The position numbers and the translations under genes are program-made. A model generated the notes under the pieces. That model did no database searches. It saw only the letters and a program-made list of their open reading frames with translations, and was not told the origin of the DNA. Positions 20,879-31,079 of a stretch of 64,000 nucleotides of DNA are shown here, in pieces; position 1 is the first letter of the stretch; the number at the start of each line of letters is the position of its first letter. The stretch comes from Ceraceosorus guamensis (taxonomy: Eukaryota > Basidiomycota > Exobasidiomycetes > Ceraceosorales > Ceraceosoraceae): positions 80,942 through 144,941 of the forward strand of contig NW_020290043.1 in NCBI RefSeq assembly GCF_003144195.1. Direction: 5' to 3'.

Positions 20879-21517
20879 ATGACAGATCCGAAAGCGGCAG
20901 TGTTGATGCCACTGGATGATTTGCTGCTGCCAGACGACGTCGGCCAGAAGCTTAGGATCGTAGGCTTGTGAGTTTCGGCGCCCATACAATCGAGCGCGGT
21001 TGGATCGCTCGCATTGCGGGACATGGGGCATCAGCCCTCCTGACGCACTTGAATTTCCTTCACTGGACTGCTAGTCTCATTGCCTTTGACACGGCCGTCT
21101 CGATCGGAGTCGTCGCGTATGGTGGGACCAGTCTGCTGGTCAACTTCAGCTTGTGCTTGAACGAAGCAGACAGGCCCCGTCTCAAGTCCCTACTCATGCT
21201 GATCGGCGAGCTGGAGCCAGCGGATGTCCACGTGAGTGCGAGCATGTCGACTTGTATGATACTGTGCTACGTTCGCAAGACTTATTCCCAGAAGGCTTGG
21301 CTCTACTACACTCCAGCCTCAAGGCAGCGTCGAGCTGTATTCAGCCACGCCTGAAGCCATTCCTCCCATTCCCGCTCCAAGCCGCAGCGCTGTGCTCAAC
21401 GCCATTCTCATGAAGGAAGTGGACGACATGGACATGCGAGCGTGGGAACAATCGGCTCGGCTCCAGTCCAAGCATTTGATGGATCGGCATAATGCCCGAA
21501 TGGTCAGCAAAGGATGA
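20879..21517 (+). CDS. TEN1: TEN1-like CST telomere-capping OB-fold protein
   Basis: Three exons (20879-20967, 21075-21231, 21317-21517) give 148 residues. Ten1 is the smallest subunit of the CST (Cdc13/CTC1-Stn1-Ten1) complex, which caps telomeres and helps fill in the C strand. The chain is a single OB fold in Ten1 order: LPDDVGQKLRIVG (strand 1, family 'VxxGxxLRxxGRL'), FDTAVSIGVVAYGGTSLLVN, SLLMLIGELEP (family 'GSLYxVLGEL'), then a C-terminal helix after LNAILMKEVDDMDMRAWEQ (family 'xxARxLxxVEGMNLxLxEQAI'). Exon 3 was chosen over a slightly earlier acceptor because only it keeps the Ten1-like C-terminus in frame. Ten1 proteins diverge fast, so this assignment rests on pattern and size, not on strong identity. 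Confidence 0.65.
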
Positions 21518-21962
21518 GGCGGAGCGGAGTTACTACAACGAGTCACGCCCATGCAAGCCTACCGAGCTCGCTCTCTCTGCCCTTTGCTTGATTGTTCCTA
21601 AACCGCCATGGCCGCCATCGCCGCCCTGGCGCCTATGTTTATACGTGTAGAGGGAGAGCAGCAGCAGCTATAGCTGCAGCAGGCTCGCAGCATCTATCGC
21701 GTGCCGAACTCACCTCACCGCGCTCATCGCTGCAGCTCGGCCGCGCCGCCCACAATAACTTTTGACTCACTCGATCGTGACTCAGACGGTTTTCCCGCTT
21801 CTGCCGCTCGCTCGCTGGATCGCTCAACTTTTGGTGCGCCCGCATGCACATATAACCTCCCAACCCCTGCTGTACATACACGGTGCGATCACGTTTAGAC
21901 AGCCACGAGCGCCTTTCACAAATACCATTTCCCCACCAGTCAGATCTCAGCTTCGTGCGAAG
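21518..21962. other. Intergenic region upstream of MFS transporter
   Basis: This is TEN1 3' and MFS 5' flanking sequence. Apart from a pyrimidine-rich leader near 21,900 nothing is recognised. Confidence 0.5.
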
Positions 21963-24348
21963 ATGGCGGGTCGAGTACCCTCCGAGACAGACGAGCACAC
22001 AGCCACTTCCACGCCTGCGCACACATCTGCACCGCGAATAAGCAGTCCACCCGGCAACTCATTGCGGCAAAGCACTGGCATCGACGATGAGGACATCGAG
22101 GCTTCGGCAGCCAAAGGCGGCCAGCCTGCGAGCAAGCCGACCGCATCGACCGCAAACGAGAAGCCAGACATTGAGCATACGGTAGTGGCAGATGACCCGA
22201 GAAGCTGGTCATCGGCGCGCAAGTGGACTCAGCTCGCCATGCTGAGCTTTGGGGCTCTGATACCCACCATGGCTGCCAACGTTTTCTTCCCCGCCATCGA
22301 CCAGATCAAGTCGGATCTGAACGCTAGCGATGCGCAGATATCTCTCAGCATCTCGTTGTACATTCTTGCTCAGGTACGTTTCCATCCTCACGAGCCCGCG
22401 TAGTTAGGAGGCTCACTTTTCACCTTGCACCCTCTTCGTTTACCCTGCTCTCCCTTCGCATCACCACGCTCGGATCTCAGGGCTCCTTTCCACTCGTGTG
22501 GGCGCCTACATCAGAGATCATCGGTCGCAAGCCGTGCTTTCTGCTTGCCATGCTCATCTTCAGCGTCTGCGTGGGCGTCGCTGGTGCGGTACGAAGCATC
22601 AAGGCCGTCATAGCATTGCGGGTCTTGGGTGCGGCAGGCTCAGCGGCCATGTTGTCCATATCTGCAGGCAGCATAGCAGACATGTACGAACCGCACGAGC
22701 GCGGCGTCAAGGTCGGCATATACTACTCTGCTCCTCTGCTAGGACCTGCTCTGGCTCCTGTCATCGGCGGTGCTCTCACCGAAGCTGGAGGCTGGCAAGC
22801 CACCTTCTACGCCATGGCGGGACTCGGTGGCGCTTCCTGCTTATCCTTTTTCTTCTTCCGAGAGACATTCAGAGTGGAAAGGAGTCTGGCTTGGCAGACC
22901 GCCAAGCAGAGAGCGCTAGCCAAAGCAGAAGGGTCGCGACAGGCACAGGCAAATCGAGACGTTACCTACATCGGTTCATGTGAGGCCGATCACGACTCCA
23001 CGCGCAGACCGTTCTGGAAAAGTTGGATGCGGTGGTCCAAACCCCATGCCGCGTCGACGCCAAGAGAAAAGCTGTCTAGCGGTGCAGGCACTACCGCCTC
23101 CCCTGCATCATCCATCCGTCCACATACCCCGCCAGAGTATCGAGAACCTGCGGATGTGGAGCTTGCTCCGCCTGTAGCTCCAATGGCACCATCGGCAGCA
23201 GCTCAGGCAGTGGACGACGCGGCAAGACAAGAACAGCGAGCTGCGAGAATGGCTCGCGTCACCACCAGCGCGACTGCTCGCAGCGCAAAGCCGGCGGCCA
23301 TCGCGCGAGCCAAGAGCGCTGGAAGCGCGAGACGGGTCTTGACGCGCGACGGACAGGAGATCAAGGTGAGTCGGCATCGTCGCAAGTCCCGTCCCATCTC
23401 GCTGGTGGGGATCGAAGCTGATCTAAGCCACGGCATCCCGGCTCCTCAGTTCAAACCCACACTGGCCGATGTGAACCCTTGGTCCAACTTCAAGCACGTC
23501 TTGAACCAACCTCACAATGTCTTGAGTCTCATATACAATGGGGTGAGCTCACTTCTTTTACAATGTTGGTCAGGCTGATTGCTCTGCTCGCTGCTGACCG
23601 CCTCATCGCACCTCTGCAGCTTGCTTTTGGGAGCCAGTACTCCCTATCGTACACAGCAGCTCGCACGTTTGCCGCTGCTCCCTACTCATACGGTCCATTG
23701 CTGGTGGGTGTGGTGCTGCTAGCGCTAGGCGTGGGTGGGATATTCGGTTCGGTCTTGGGCGGCAAGCTGTCCGATCTGCGACTGAGGCGCAAAGGTATCG
23801 AGCTGGGCCACAAGGCCCCTGCGGAAGAAAGGATCAAGAGCAGCTTCCTGGCCATGATGCTCTGTCCGCTCGCCTTCATCATGTATGCTTGGACCGTGCA
23901 CCAACACGTCGAGATTGCGGCGCCGGTCGTCAGCTTGGTTTTGATAGGTTTTTCAACCTTTTGGCCTTACTCTACCAGTCTGAGCTACATCGTGAGTGCG
24001 ACTGCATCTGCGCTTCGACGGGCAGCCTCGATCACACGCTGAACTTGTTTGTTCTTTTGCCGCGCACGACAGGTCGATTCCAACGTCGGAGGAGCGTCGG
24101 GCGCGGTGTCTTGCAACAGTTTCTTCAGAGGCTTGACGGCCTTTGTAGCTTCCGAAGTGGCTGGCCCACTACAAGATGCGGTCGGTGATGGCGCACTGTA
24201 CACGGGCTGGGCAGTCCTCATAACCTTTGGCCAGGTGCTCATCACCGTCGTTGCGTTCAAGGCCACGTCTTGGAGAGAGGACAAGTTGTCGGCATGGGCG
24301 TGGTTGAAGTTTCGAGGCTTGAGGAAGCGAATCGCTAGAAGTCGATAG
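21963..24348 (+). CDS. MFS DHA1-type drug:H+ antiporter
   Basis: Four exons (21963-22373, 22481-23542, 23620-23991, 24073-24348) give 706 residues. The Ser/Thr/Pro-rich cytosolic N-terminus (about 80 residues) precedes twelve predicted membrane segments. The first is AMLSFGALIPTMAANVFFPA and a late one is GWAVLITFGQVLITVVAF. Motif A is visible as P-T-S-E-I-I-G-R-K-P after TM2. The antiporter motif C is APLLGPALAPVIGG in TM5, which points to DHA1 12-TM exporters (Qdr/Tpo/Flr type). Between TM6 and TM7 sits a very long, basic, Ala/Arg/Ser-rich loop of roughly 190 residues. Substrate cannot be predicted. It converges with the methyltransferase gene, 156 bp apart. Confidence 0.85.
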
Positions 24349-24504
24349 ATGCGACGCGTCATTCTTGCGCAACGTAGATTACCGAGGCCTTTCATGAAAT
24401 GTATAATACGATCTTCTACTAAACGTGAGCGGTGCGACCTTGGAGGCGCCTCTCGCATCCAAGGTTGCTTGCGTGCAGGAAACCGAGCCGAATCTGCTTG
24501 CTTC

Positions 24505-25188
24505 CTACTCGAGCCGTCTTTTCTGGCATACTGTAATTGTGAGTCTGGGAATCAACATGCCAGTCTGTCGTTTGTAAGCCTCGTACTCTCCTTTGAGCTT
24601 GCTCTGCTCGAATTTAGCTTCTTCTCTCGTGGCAGCAAAAGCCCAGACCACACAAACACCCATGGCCGATGCTGCCGCTATGAGACGATTGCGGGTCGTT
24701 GGAGCAGAAGCTAAAGCGATGCAGATGATGTTGATCATGTAAGAAGTGTAGAATGGGTGTCTGATGTGGTGCCATGGACCGCTCTTCAGCAGCTTGGTCG
24801 GCGCATCCTTGGAACCTATCAAGCTGAGTCTGTGCGCTTTCAACATGTGCCTCAAGGCGTAAAGGTATAATGCTAGGGCTGCTAGTCCTCCGATCAGAGA
24901 GATGCTCAGCAGCAAAGCGTGTGGTTGGGCTGCTCTTCCTTGTGAAAAGGAGTATTGTATGGCTTGCACCAGTGTGCCGGTGGAAGCGTCGTTGTCGAGC
25001 GGTAAGAGGCAACGCGATGCGAGAGTGATGCACAGGAGATAGAAGGCAAAGTATAGCAGCATGGACGGGTTCTTGAAGGACTGATCGAAAGCTGAGCCAC
25101 CTACGACCTCGATGGGGAAAAAGATGAGGAGGACGAATAGCGTGCTTTGGTCCAAATACATGCTCGGCATCACGATTAGGCCGCTCAT
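24505..25188 (-). CDS. Isoprenylcysteine carboxyl methyltransferase-like membrane protein
   Basis: Single-exon gene of 227 residues from the ATG at 25188, or 241 from an in-frame ATG at 25230. I prefer 25188 because it follows AAAA, and the upstream extension is only a Cys-Lys-rich stub. Four to five hydrophobic segments are visible (TLFVLLIFFPIEVV, MLLYFAFYLLCITLAS, LLLSISLIGGLAALALYLYA, IAAASAMGVCVVWAF). The signature of the ICMT/PEMT superfamily is present: GPWHHIRHPFYTSYMI, and near the C-terminus REEAKFEQSKLKGEYEAYK, which binds S-adenosylmethionine in Ste14-type enzymes. The substrate may be prenylated protein or a small lipid. It is closer to bacterial-type ICMT-like enzymes than to canonical Ste14, whose His-rich loop I do not see. 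Confidence 0.7.
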   Translation of the reverse strand: MSGLIVMPSMYLDQSTLFVLLIFFPIEVVGGSAFDQSFKNPSMLLYFAFYLLCITLASRCLLPLDNDASTGTLVQAIQYSFSQGRAAQPHALLLSISLIGGLAALALYLYALRHMLKAHRLSLIGSKDAPTKLLKSGPWHHIRHPFYTSYMINIICIALASAPTTRNRLIAAASAMGVCVVWAFAATREEAKFEQSKLKGEYEAYKRQTGMLIPRLTITVCQKRRLE

Positions 25189-26286
25189 TTTTTTTTTGCA
25201 CAGCGAAGCGGGCGAGATGGCTGTTAGCATCGGCAAGTCAGTATCCTAGTCGTGCGTGCTGTGATCAGGAAGAGGGTCTGTGAATGGCTGATCGTCGTGA
25301 TGAGGATTAGAGGCGTGATGATCGTCTCGGCTGCAGCCCCACTCGACTGATTTGACTTGTTCTGCTCATGGACCCGCCCTGAGCAATCGCGAACGTGACC
25401 TCTGCCACACGTTCGTGATTGTCGCGCCTTCCACATGCACGAAGTCACGTGCATCGATCCAGTCCGTCGGCCACCACCACCTTGATTTGATGTCTTCTGT
25501 GATCTGATGAAAGATCCCCAGCGCAAGTACACGCCGGCCTGTATCTTGGTTTGAGTCATGCCATTCTGCCATGTATTTGTCGTCAAGACGCGGAGAGACG
25601 GCTATCTCGCAGAGAATGTGTGATGGGTCGTGTCCCAAGACGCTCTGCGTCGTCGAGGACTCATCAGACTTTGACCCTCTGTTGCTTCGCACAACTCACA
25701 CTGGTTGTGGTGGGGTGAGGAATGTGCAGCTATGATGGGATGGGGAGCATACGTGCGTAGCTGCTTGTGCGCAGGTTGCACGCATACCTGCGCACAAGCA
25801 GCATCCAGAAGAGTGGCTCCCGCGTTGTCGGAGACTTGCCCGCGGCGTCCGGGCCCGCGCGCGCCTTCGTTTCTCCGAAGGGGGCGGTGGGTATACGCGC
25901 GCGTGATGCTTGCAAGATATGCGTGAGCTGAGTGTGGGGAAGCGCATCAAAAGATGCATGTACTGTAGAGCAGTCACTGTGAGTGTGACAAGCGAGACTT
26001 GACTGCTGCTTTTGGGTTGCGACCATGAACACCATCATTCACACTCATCCAAGTTCCAAGCATTCGCCTTGCGGTCTTCATATGCGCTGCGCGTTGAAGC
26101 CCGCGACCACAGCAGCTTGTGCCAGTCTCTGATAAGAATAGGCGAGGATCACTTCGAAGGCTCAGGGGACGCGACGGGGACGAGACATTGGTGGACATCC
26201 TGAGGACGCTGTCAGAGCATCTCCAGAAGCCCTGCAGAAGACTTTCACAAGTTGCATCGCATCTGGTCGCCAGCTGACCCGCAGTC
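25189..26286. other. Divergent intergenic region with perfect inverted repeat
   Basis: 1.1 kb between two divergent genes. No coding sequence is supported. It holds a 17-bp perfect inverted repeat (25760-25802). Confidence 0.5.
25760..25802. repeat. 17-bp perfect inverted repeat (hairpin)
   Basis: The arms GCTGCTTGTGCGCAGGT (25760-25776) and their exact reverse complement (25786-25802) flank a 9-nt loop. It could be an attenuator-like hairpin, a symmetric protein-binding site or a small element remnant. Confidence 0.8.
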
Positions 26287-29200
26287 ATGCTTCATCTCAC
26301 CAAAAGGGCAGCGACTGCGAGACCGTACACCTCTATCAATGCGCCAGCTCTGCGCTCGCAACTCCACACAGCCTCGGCGAGTGTGCTTGAGCGCATGTTC
26401 AATGCACCTCAGCGCGACGGCACGTACGCATTTGAGCTCGCTCCCACTCCAACTCATTGCTGCTCAGATGGAGCAGACGTCGCATCGAAGACGCTTGCGT
26501 TCCGCCAGAGAGAGGGGAGCCTTACGCTTGCCGACAGGAGGGGCCTGAGCTCCGTCGCTACCTCTCATAGCCAAGCAGGAGCGGAGGTTTTCGTTCCAGG
26601 CGCTTCGGACACCGCGTCTACCAATTCAGCACGCCTGCCAAGCAAAATCTTGATCGCAAATCGGGGAGAAATAGCGTGCAGAATCATCAAGACTTGCAAA
26701 GCGTTGGGCGTCAGGACAGTCGCTGTGTATTCCGAGGCTGATGCCAAGAGCTTGCACGTGCAGCTAGTGAGTGTAGAAAGCAGCGAGCGAGCCCACGTCT
26801 GCGCCTCACTTTTCCGTCACATTTCCACACCATACGCCTGGGTCCATACAGGCTGATGAGGCGTACTGCATCGGGCCCGCTGCATCGAGCGACTCCTATC
26901 TACGAGCGGATCGAATCATTAATGTAGCCAAGCTGACCGAGGCCGAGGTGAGTATCACGACGAGCCAGGTTGAAGGTCCAAATTTGGAGCTCGTTCTCAC
27001 CTGCCGCACGCATTGCTTCAAGATGGTTCATCCCGGCTATGGCTTCTTGTCCGAGAACAGCGACTTCAGTCTTGCGCTGTCAGAAGCCGGCATCACGTTC
27101 ATCGGCCCTCCAACGAGCGCGATCATCAGCATGGGATCTAAATCAGCTTCAAAGGCCATCATGCTAGCAGCAGGCGTACCGTGCGTTCCAGGCTATCATG
27201 GTGATGATCAGTCCTATGAACGACTTTCTCAAGAGGCCAAGAAGATGGGCTTTCCGGTCCTGATCAAGGCAGTCAAAGGCGGCGGAGGAAAAGGCATGAA
27301 GATCGTGTGGCATGAGAATGAATTTGAAGAGCAACTGTTGAGCGCAAGAAGGGAGGCTGAGAAGGTGCGTCGGTACGCTTGCCTATCATTTGATTCGCTG
27401 CTACCTCGCTGAAGCTCAGCCTCGCTTTCCATTGCCAAGTCCTTTGGAGATGGCACAGTACTCATCGAAAAGTATCTGCTCAAGCCGAGGCACGTAGAGG
27501 TTCAGGTTCGTCAAGCATGACGCAATGCCGTCTGACGAATGCAGACACTCATCAATCGGCTTCACTCGTGCTGCCTAGATCATCTCCTCTGCGCCACCCC
27601 ACTCGCAACACATTGCGCTTTCCAGTCGGGACTGCAGCGTGCAGCGAAGACATCAAAAGATCATTGAGGAGGCACCCGCCCCTGACCTGTCCGAAGAGCT
27701 CAGAAGAGATCTGGAGTCGAAGGCTGTTGAAGCGGCAAGAGCCGTAGACTATGTTGGCGCAGGGTGAGTGGACTGGCTCCTGATGTCGGCGAGCCCCTCT
27801 TTCATAATTGAGCAACATTGCGCATTATGACGCTGCGGACAGAACTGTCGAGTTCATCATGGACGCCACGACCGGCGAATTGTGAGTGGGAAGGAGTCGC
27901 TTCCAACGATTGCATTGGTGCAGCGACGTTGCATTGAATGCGTTTCTCAACACCTGCCCGTCTGCAGCTACTTTATGGAGATGAATACAAGACTGCAGGT
28001 AGAGCATCCAGTATCGGAGCTCGTGACGGGAGGTGAGCAGACGGTCATCAAGTGCTTGACAGCTCGAGCCAGGCAGCCGACGTACCTTGCTCCGCATGCA
28101 GTCGATCTTGTCGCCCTTCAATTGCTCGTGGCGAGCGGCGCCCCGCTTCCGCTATCTCAAGAAGATGTGCACGTCAAAGGGCATGCTTTTGAGGCTAGAC
28201 TCTACGCTGAAGACCCAGCGTCCAACTTTTTGCCGGATGTGGGACACTTGCAGCACTTACACTTTCCAGCGGAGAGCTCTATCGGCTCCGACTCTGTTGT
28301 CAGAATCGACACGGGCGTGCGAAGTGGAGATGATGTATCGTGAGTTTGAATCGAAAGCCTGCGTCTAGAGTCCGTACTGATTCTGCTCTGCTGTCGTCGC
28401 AGAGTCTTCTACGATCCAATGATTGCCAAGTTGATCGTACACGCCAAGGATAGGGGTACAGCTTTGCGGCGACTGCGGTTAGCACTGGAGCAGACCCGTA
28501 TCGTGGGTCCCAAGACGAATGTCGACTTTCTCAAACGTCTGTGTGATCATCCGGCATTTATCAGCGCGGACGAGCTTGACACGGGGTTCATTGCTGTGAG
28601 TGCGCTGAGCTTCCGCTCGAAAATCGCATCTGTTATCGGCTTATCATTGCTAAGCTCCGAGGACAGAGATACAAAGCCGACCTTCTGCCAGCTGTCCCCA
28701 GGCCAAGCAAGTCGGTGCTCACCTGTGCAGCGCTGTACCTTGCCCTGCGAGACTCTGCGACAAGCGCCGCCAACGCAGGTCCGGCTCTGAGCGCCTTCCA
28801 AGCTTTGCGGTTGTCGGCGGCGCAGCCTGCAAGCAGAACGTATCTTCTGCGTGGTCGGGCATCATCTGGCTCGGAGAAACAGCCGCATGTCAGTGTTCGT
28901 GTCCTCCAAGAGCAAGGCGGCGTATTCACTGTGCAGCTGCAGGAGGACGATGGTGCAATCTCGTCGATTCGATGTATTTCGAGCAGCATCGCGGGCAGCG
29001 AAGGAGAAGTGCTGAGCGCCGATCTGGCACCGACGGACGCGGCCGATGCTGCGTTTCCGTCGCCCAGGATACAAGCGACGATCGTGCCGAGACCTCCTTC
29101 TAGCAATGCCCTGGATACTGTGGAACGACTGGACCTGTTCTTGGAGGACAGGCAGATTGAAATAGACGTAGTTGCCCCGGCATGGGTTGCGGAGCTCAAA

Positions 29201-29659
29201 GGAGCGCTCACGGAGTCAAAGGCAAGCGTGAGGAGCCCCATGCCTTGCAAGGTGAGTGTCGGCATATCGTTGCGCGAGTCAACGCAGTGATCGTGCTGAC
29301 AAGCCTGCTGCGCGACTTGGCCTTGTTCGCTCGAAAGGTTGTCGATGTGCGCGTTCAGGTGGGCTCGAAGGTAGAAGCTGGCGATGTGCTAGTCGTGCTC
29401 GAAGCGATGAAGGTGCGTGCTCGGCGTGCGACGGTGCGAAGATCCCACACGCGCCCGATCTTGACATCTTCGGCTTTTCCGGTTGACTTCGGACTTTCCG
29501 CCCTCTCCTTTTGCTTTGTTTCCCCCCCGCCATGCGCAGACCGAGCATGTCGTGCGCGCACCTCGTGCAGGCGTCGTCGCGACATTGGCAGCTCAAGCTG
29601 GTCAGATGATAGGAGAAGGCGTCGAGCTTGTCCTCTTCGAGGAGGAGACGGCAGACTGA
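26287..29659 (+). CDS. 3-methylcrotonyl-CoA carboxylase alpha (biotin) subunit, mitochondrial
   Basis: Eleven exons (26287-26766, 26852-26947, 27023-27364, 27440-27505, 27579-27763, 27843-27881, 27968-28339, 28403-28595, 28667-29251, 29338-29412, 29540-29659) give 850 residues. The enzyme ATP-dependently carboxylates its own biotin and passes CO2 to methylcrotonyl-CoA in leucine breakdown. The first 115 residues are Arg/Ser/Ala-rich and fit a mitochondrial presequence. Then come the biotin-carboxylase domain ([29 protein letters not shown], the ATP-grasp loop [38 protein letters not shown]) and the biotinyl domain, with EAMK at Lys811. The biotin motif EAMK|T is split by intron 10. The spacing and absence of a carboxyltransferase domain argue for MCC alpha; propionyl-CoA carboxylase alpha is the nearest alternative. 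Confidence 0.88.
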
Positions 29660-31079
29660 TTTGCATTCTTGATTGGAAAGGCGCCAACTTTGCATCCATT
29701 GCGCAATTCAACGAACACGGGTAAAAGCGTCGTTGAATTTATGATCGAACCCAACAACGTACTTTTCACGCTCCGCCCTTCCTGGCCTGCGCGATGCCTG
29801 CACGTTGATGTGCGGCGCCGACCGCGCTGCGGTGTTGGGTCGTCGTAATGTCGACCAGATAAGTGCTGGTTCACGTTTCCCGATGCGACAAACAACAAGT
29901 TTGAATGCCCTCTGGTTCACAACTTGGCCAAAGATTTCAACTTACGACTTGTATGGCGGAGAGGAGAATGCCCGGAGTTTAGGCGCGAGCTCGGCCCCAG
30001 GTAGGCTCACGTGACTCACCTTTGCCAGCTGCGCGAGCACAGCTGCAGGTGCCATGCATGACTTTTGACTGCTGCCGGCTGGGCGCGTTGCTGCCTTGTG
30101 TAGCCTGCGCATGGGCAGCCGTGTGGACCCATCGCGCGTACAGGGCTGCTCCCGCGAGGCGCGTGCGGCCACGCGCCGATTTGCTGCCTTGAGTTCATTT
30201 TCTCGCGTGGCTCGATCGCTCGCTCCCACGGCATCGTTGCGCTTCAGTCGATCGTATCAGCATACCATTCCATCTCAAATCCTTCCACCAATCGATCTTG
30301 CATGGTTGTGAACCTTTTTGTCATCCACCCTCACATCGAAACGCCTTGAAAGGCTCGAGCGTTCACGTGTGCCAAGTCACGCGTGCCAAGCAGCATCCTC
30401 TACGCGCCTCTTTCATCCGAACCCTGCTTGCTGCTGCTGTCTGTCTGCTGCCGCTACTGCGTCGCGTCGTCGCCAAACGCAAAGTAAACGCCTCGCCTCG
30501 CGCACGCAGCAGCTCAACGCGCACGAACTCGTTTCTCACGACGCATATATGCGCGCCTTTCAAAAAACTTGATCTACGTACACACCGTACGGCACACCGA
30601 CACGAGCACATCAACCACGCTTCTTCCCTAGCTCCGAGTCGGGGCAGAGCCTTTGCGCCGCGACGTCGGACGCACGGAAGGCGCCAAAGGCCTCCTTCCC
30701 ACAAAGCCGCGCGCTGATCTCACCTGCACATTCGATCGGACGTGAAAGCAGAGCTCACACTCGTGACTGCTGGTCGGCGTATCCGAGTCTGCACGGCGAT
30801 TTCATCTGCTGCTTGCCCAACGTATCGCTTGCTGCATCTGGCACTCCTTGCCGGCCTTCTTCGCGCTCCTCTAAGCACTTTCAGCCTTTCAGTACTGTTC
30901 GAAGAGCGCGCGCTCATAGGCCCATAGACGCACACGTGCGAGAGCTCGGACTTCAACTACCTCCCTCTTCCGAGACTGGAAGTGGCCGACGTGCGCCACT
31001 CCGAAACGTGCTGCATCGAGCATCGAGCGATAGCTGAGCGTGCGCCATCGCTCCTTGGCAATTCAGCTTCCAGCTCAAT
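29660..31079. other. Intergenic region (1.4 kb)
   Basis: No supported gene. The right half, from about 30,300, is pyrimidine-rich on the plus strand and probably carries the promoter and leader of the next plus-strand gene. Confidence 0.45.
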
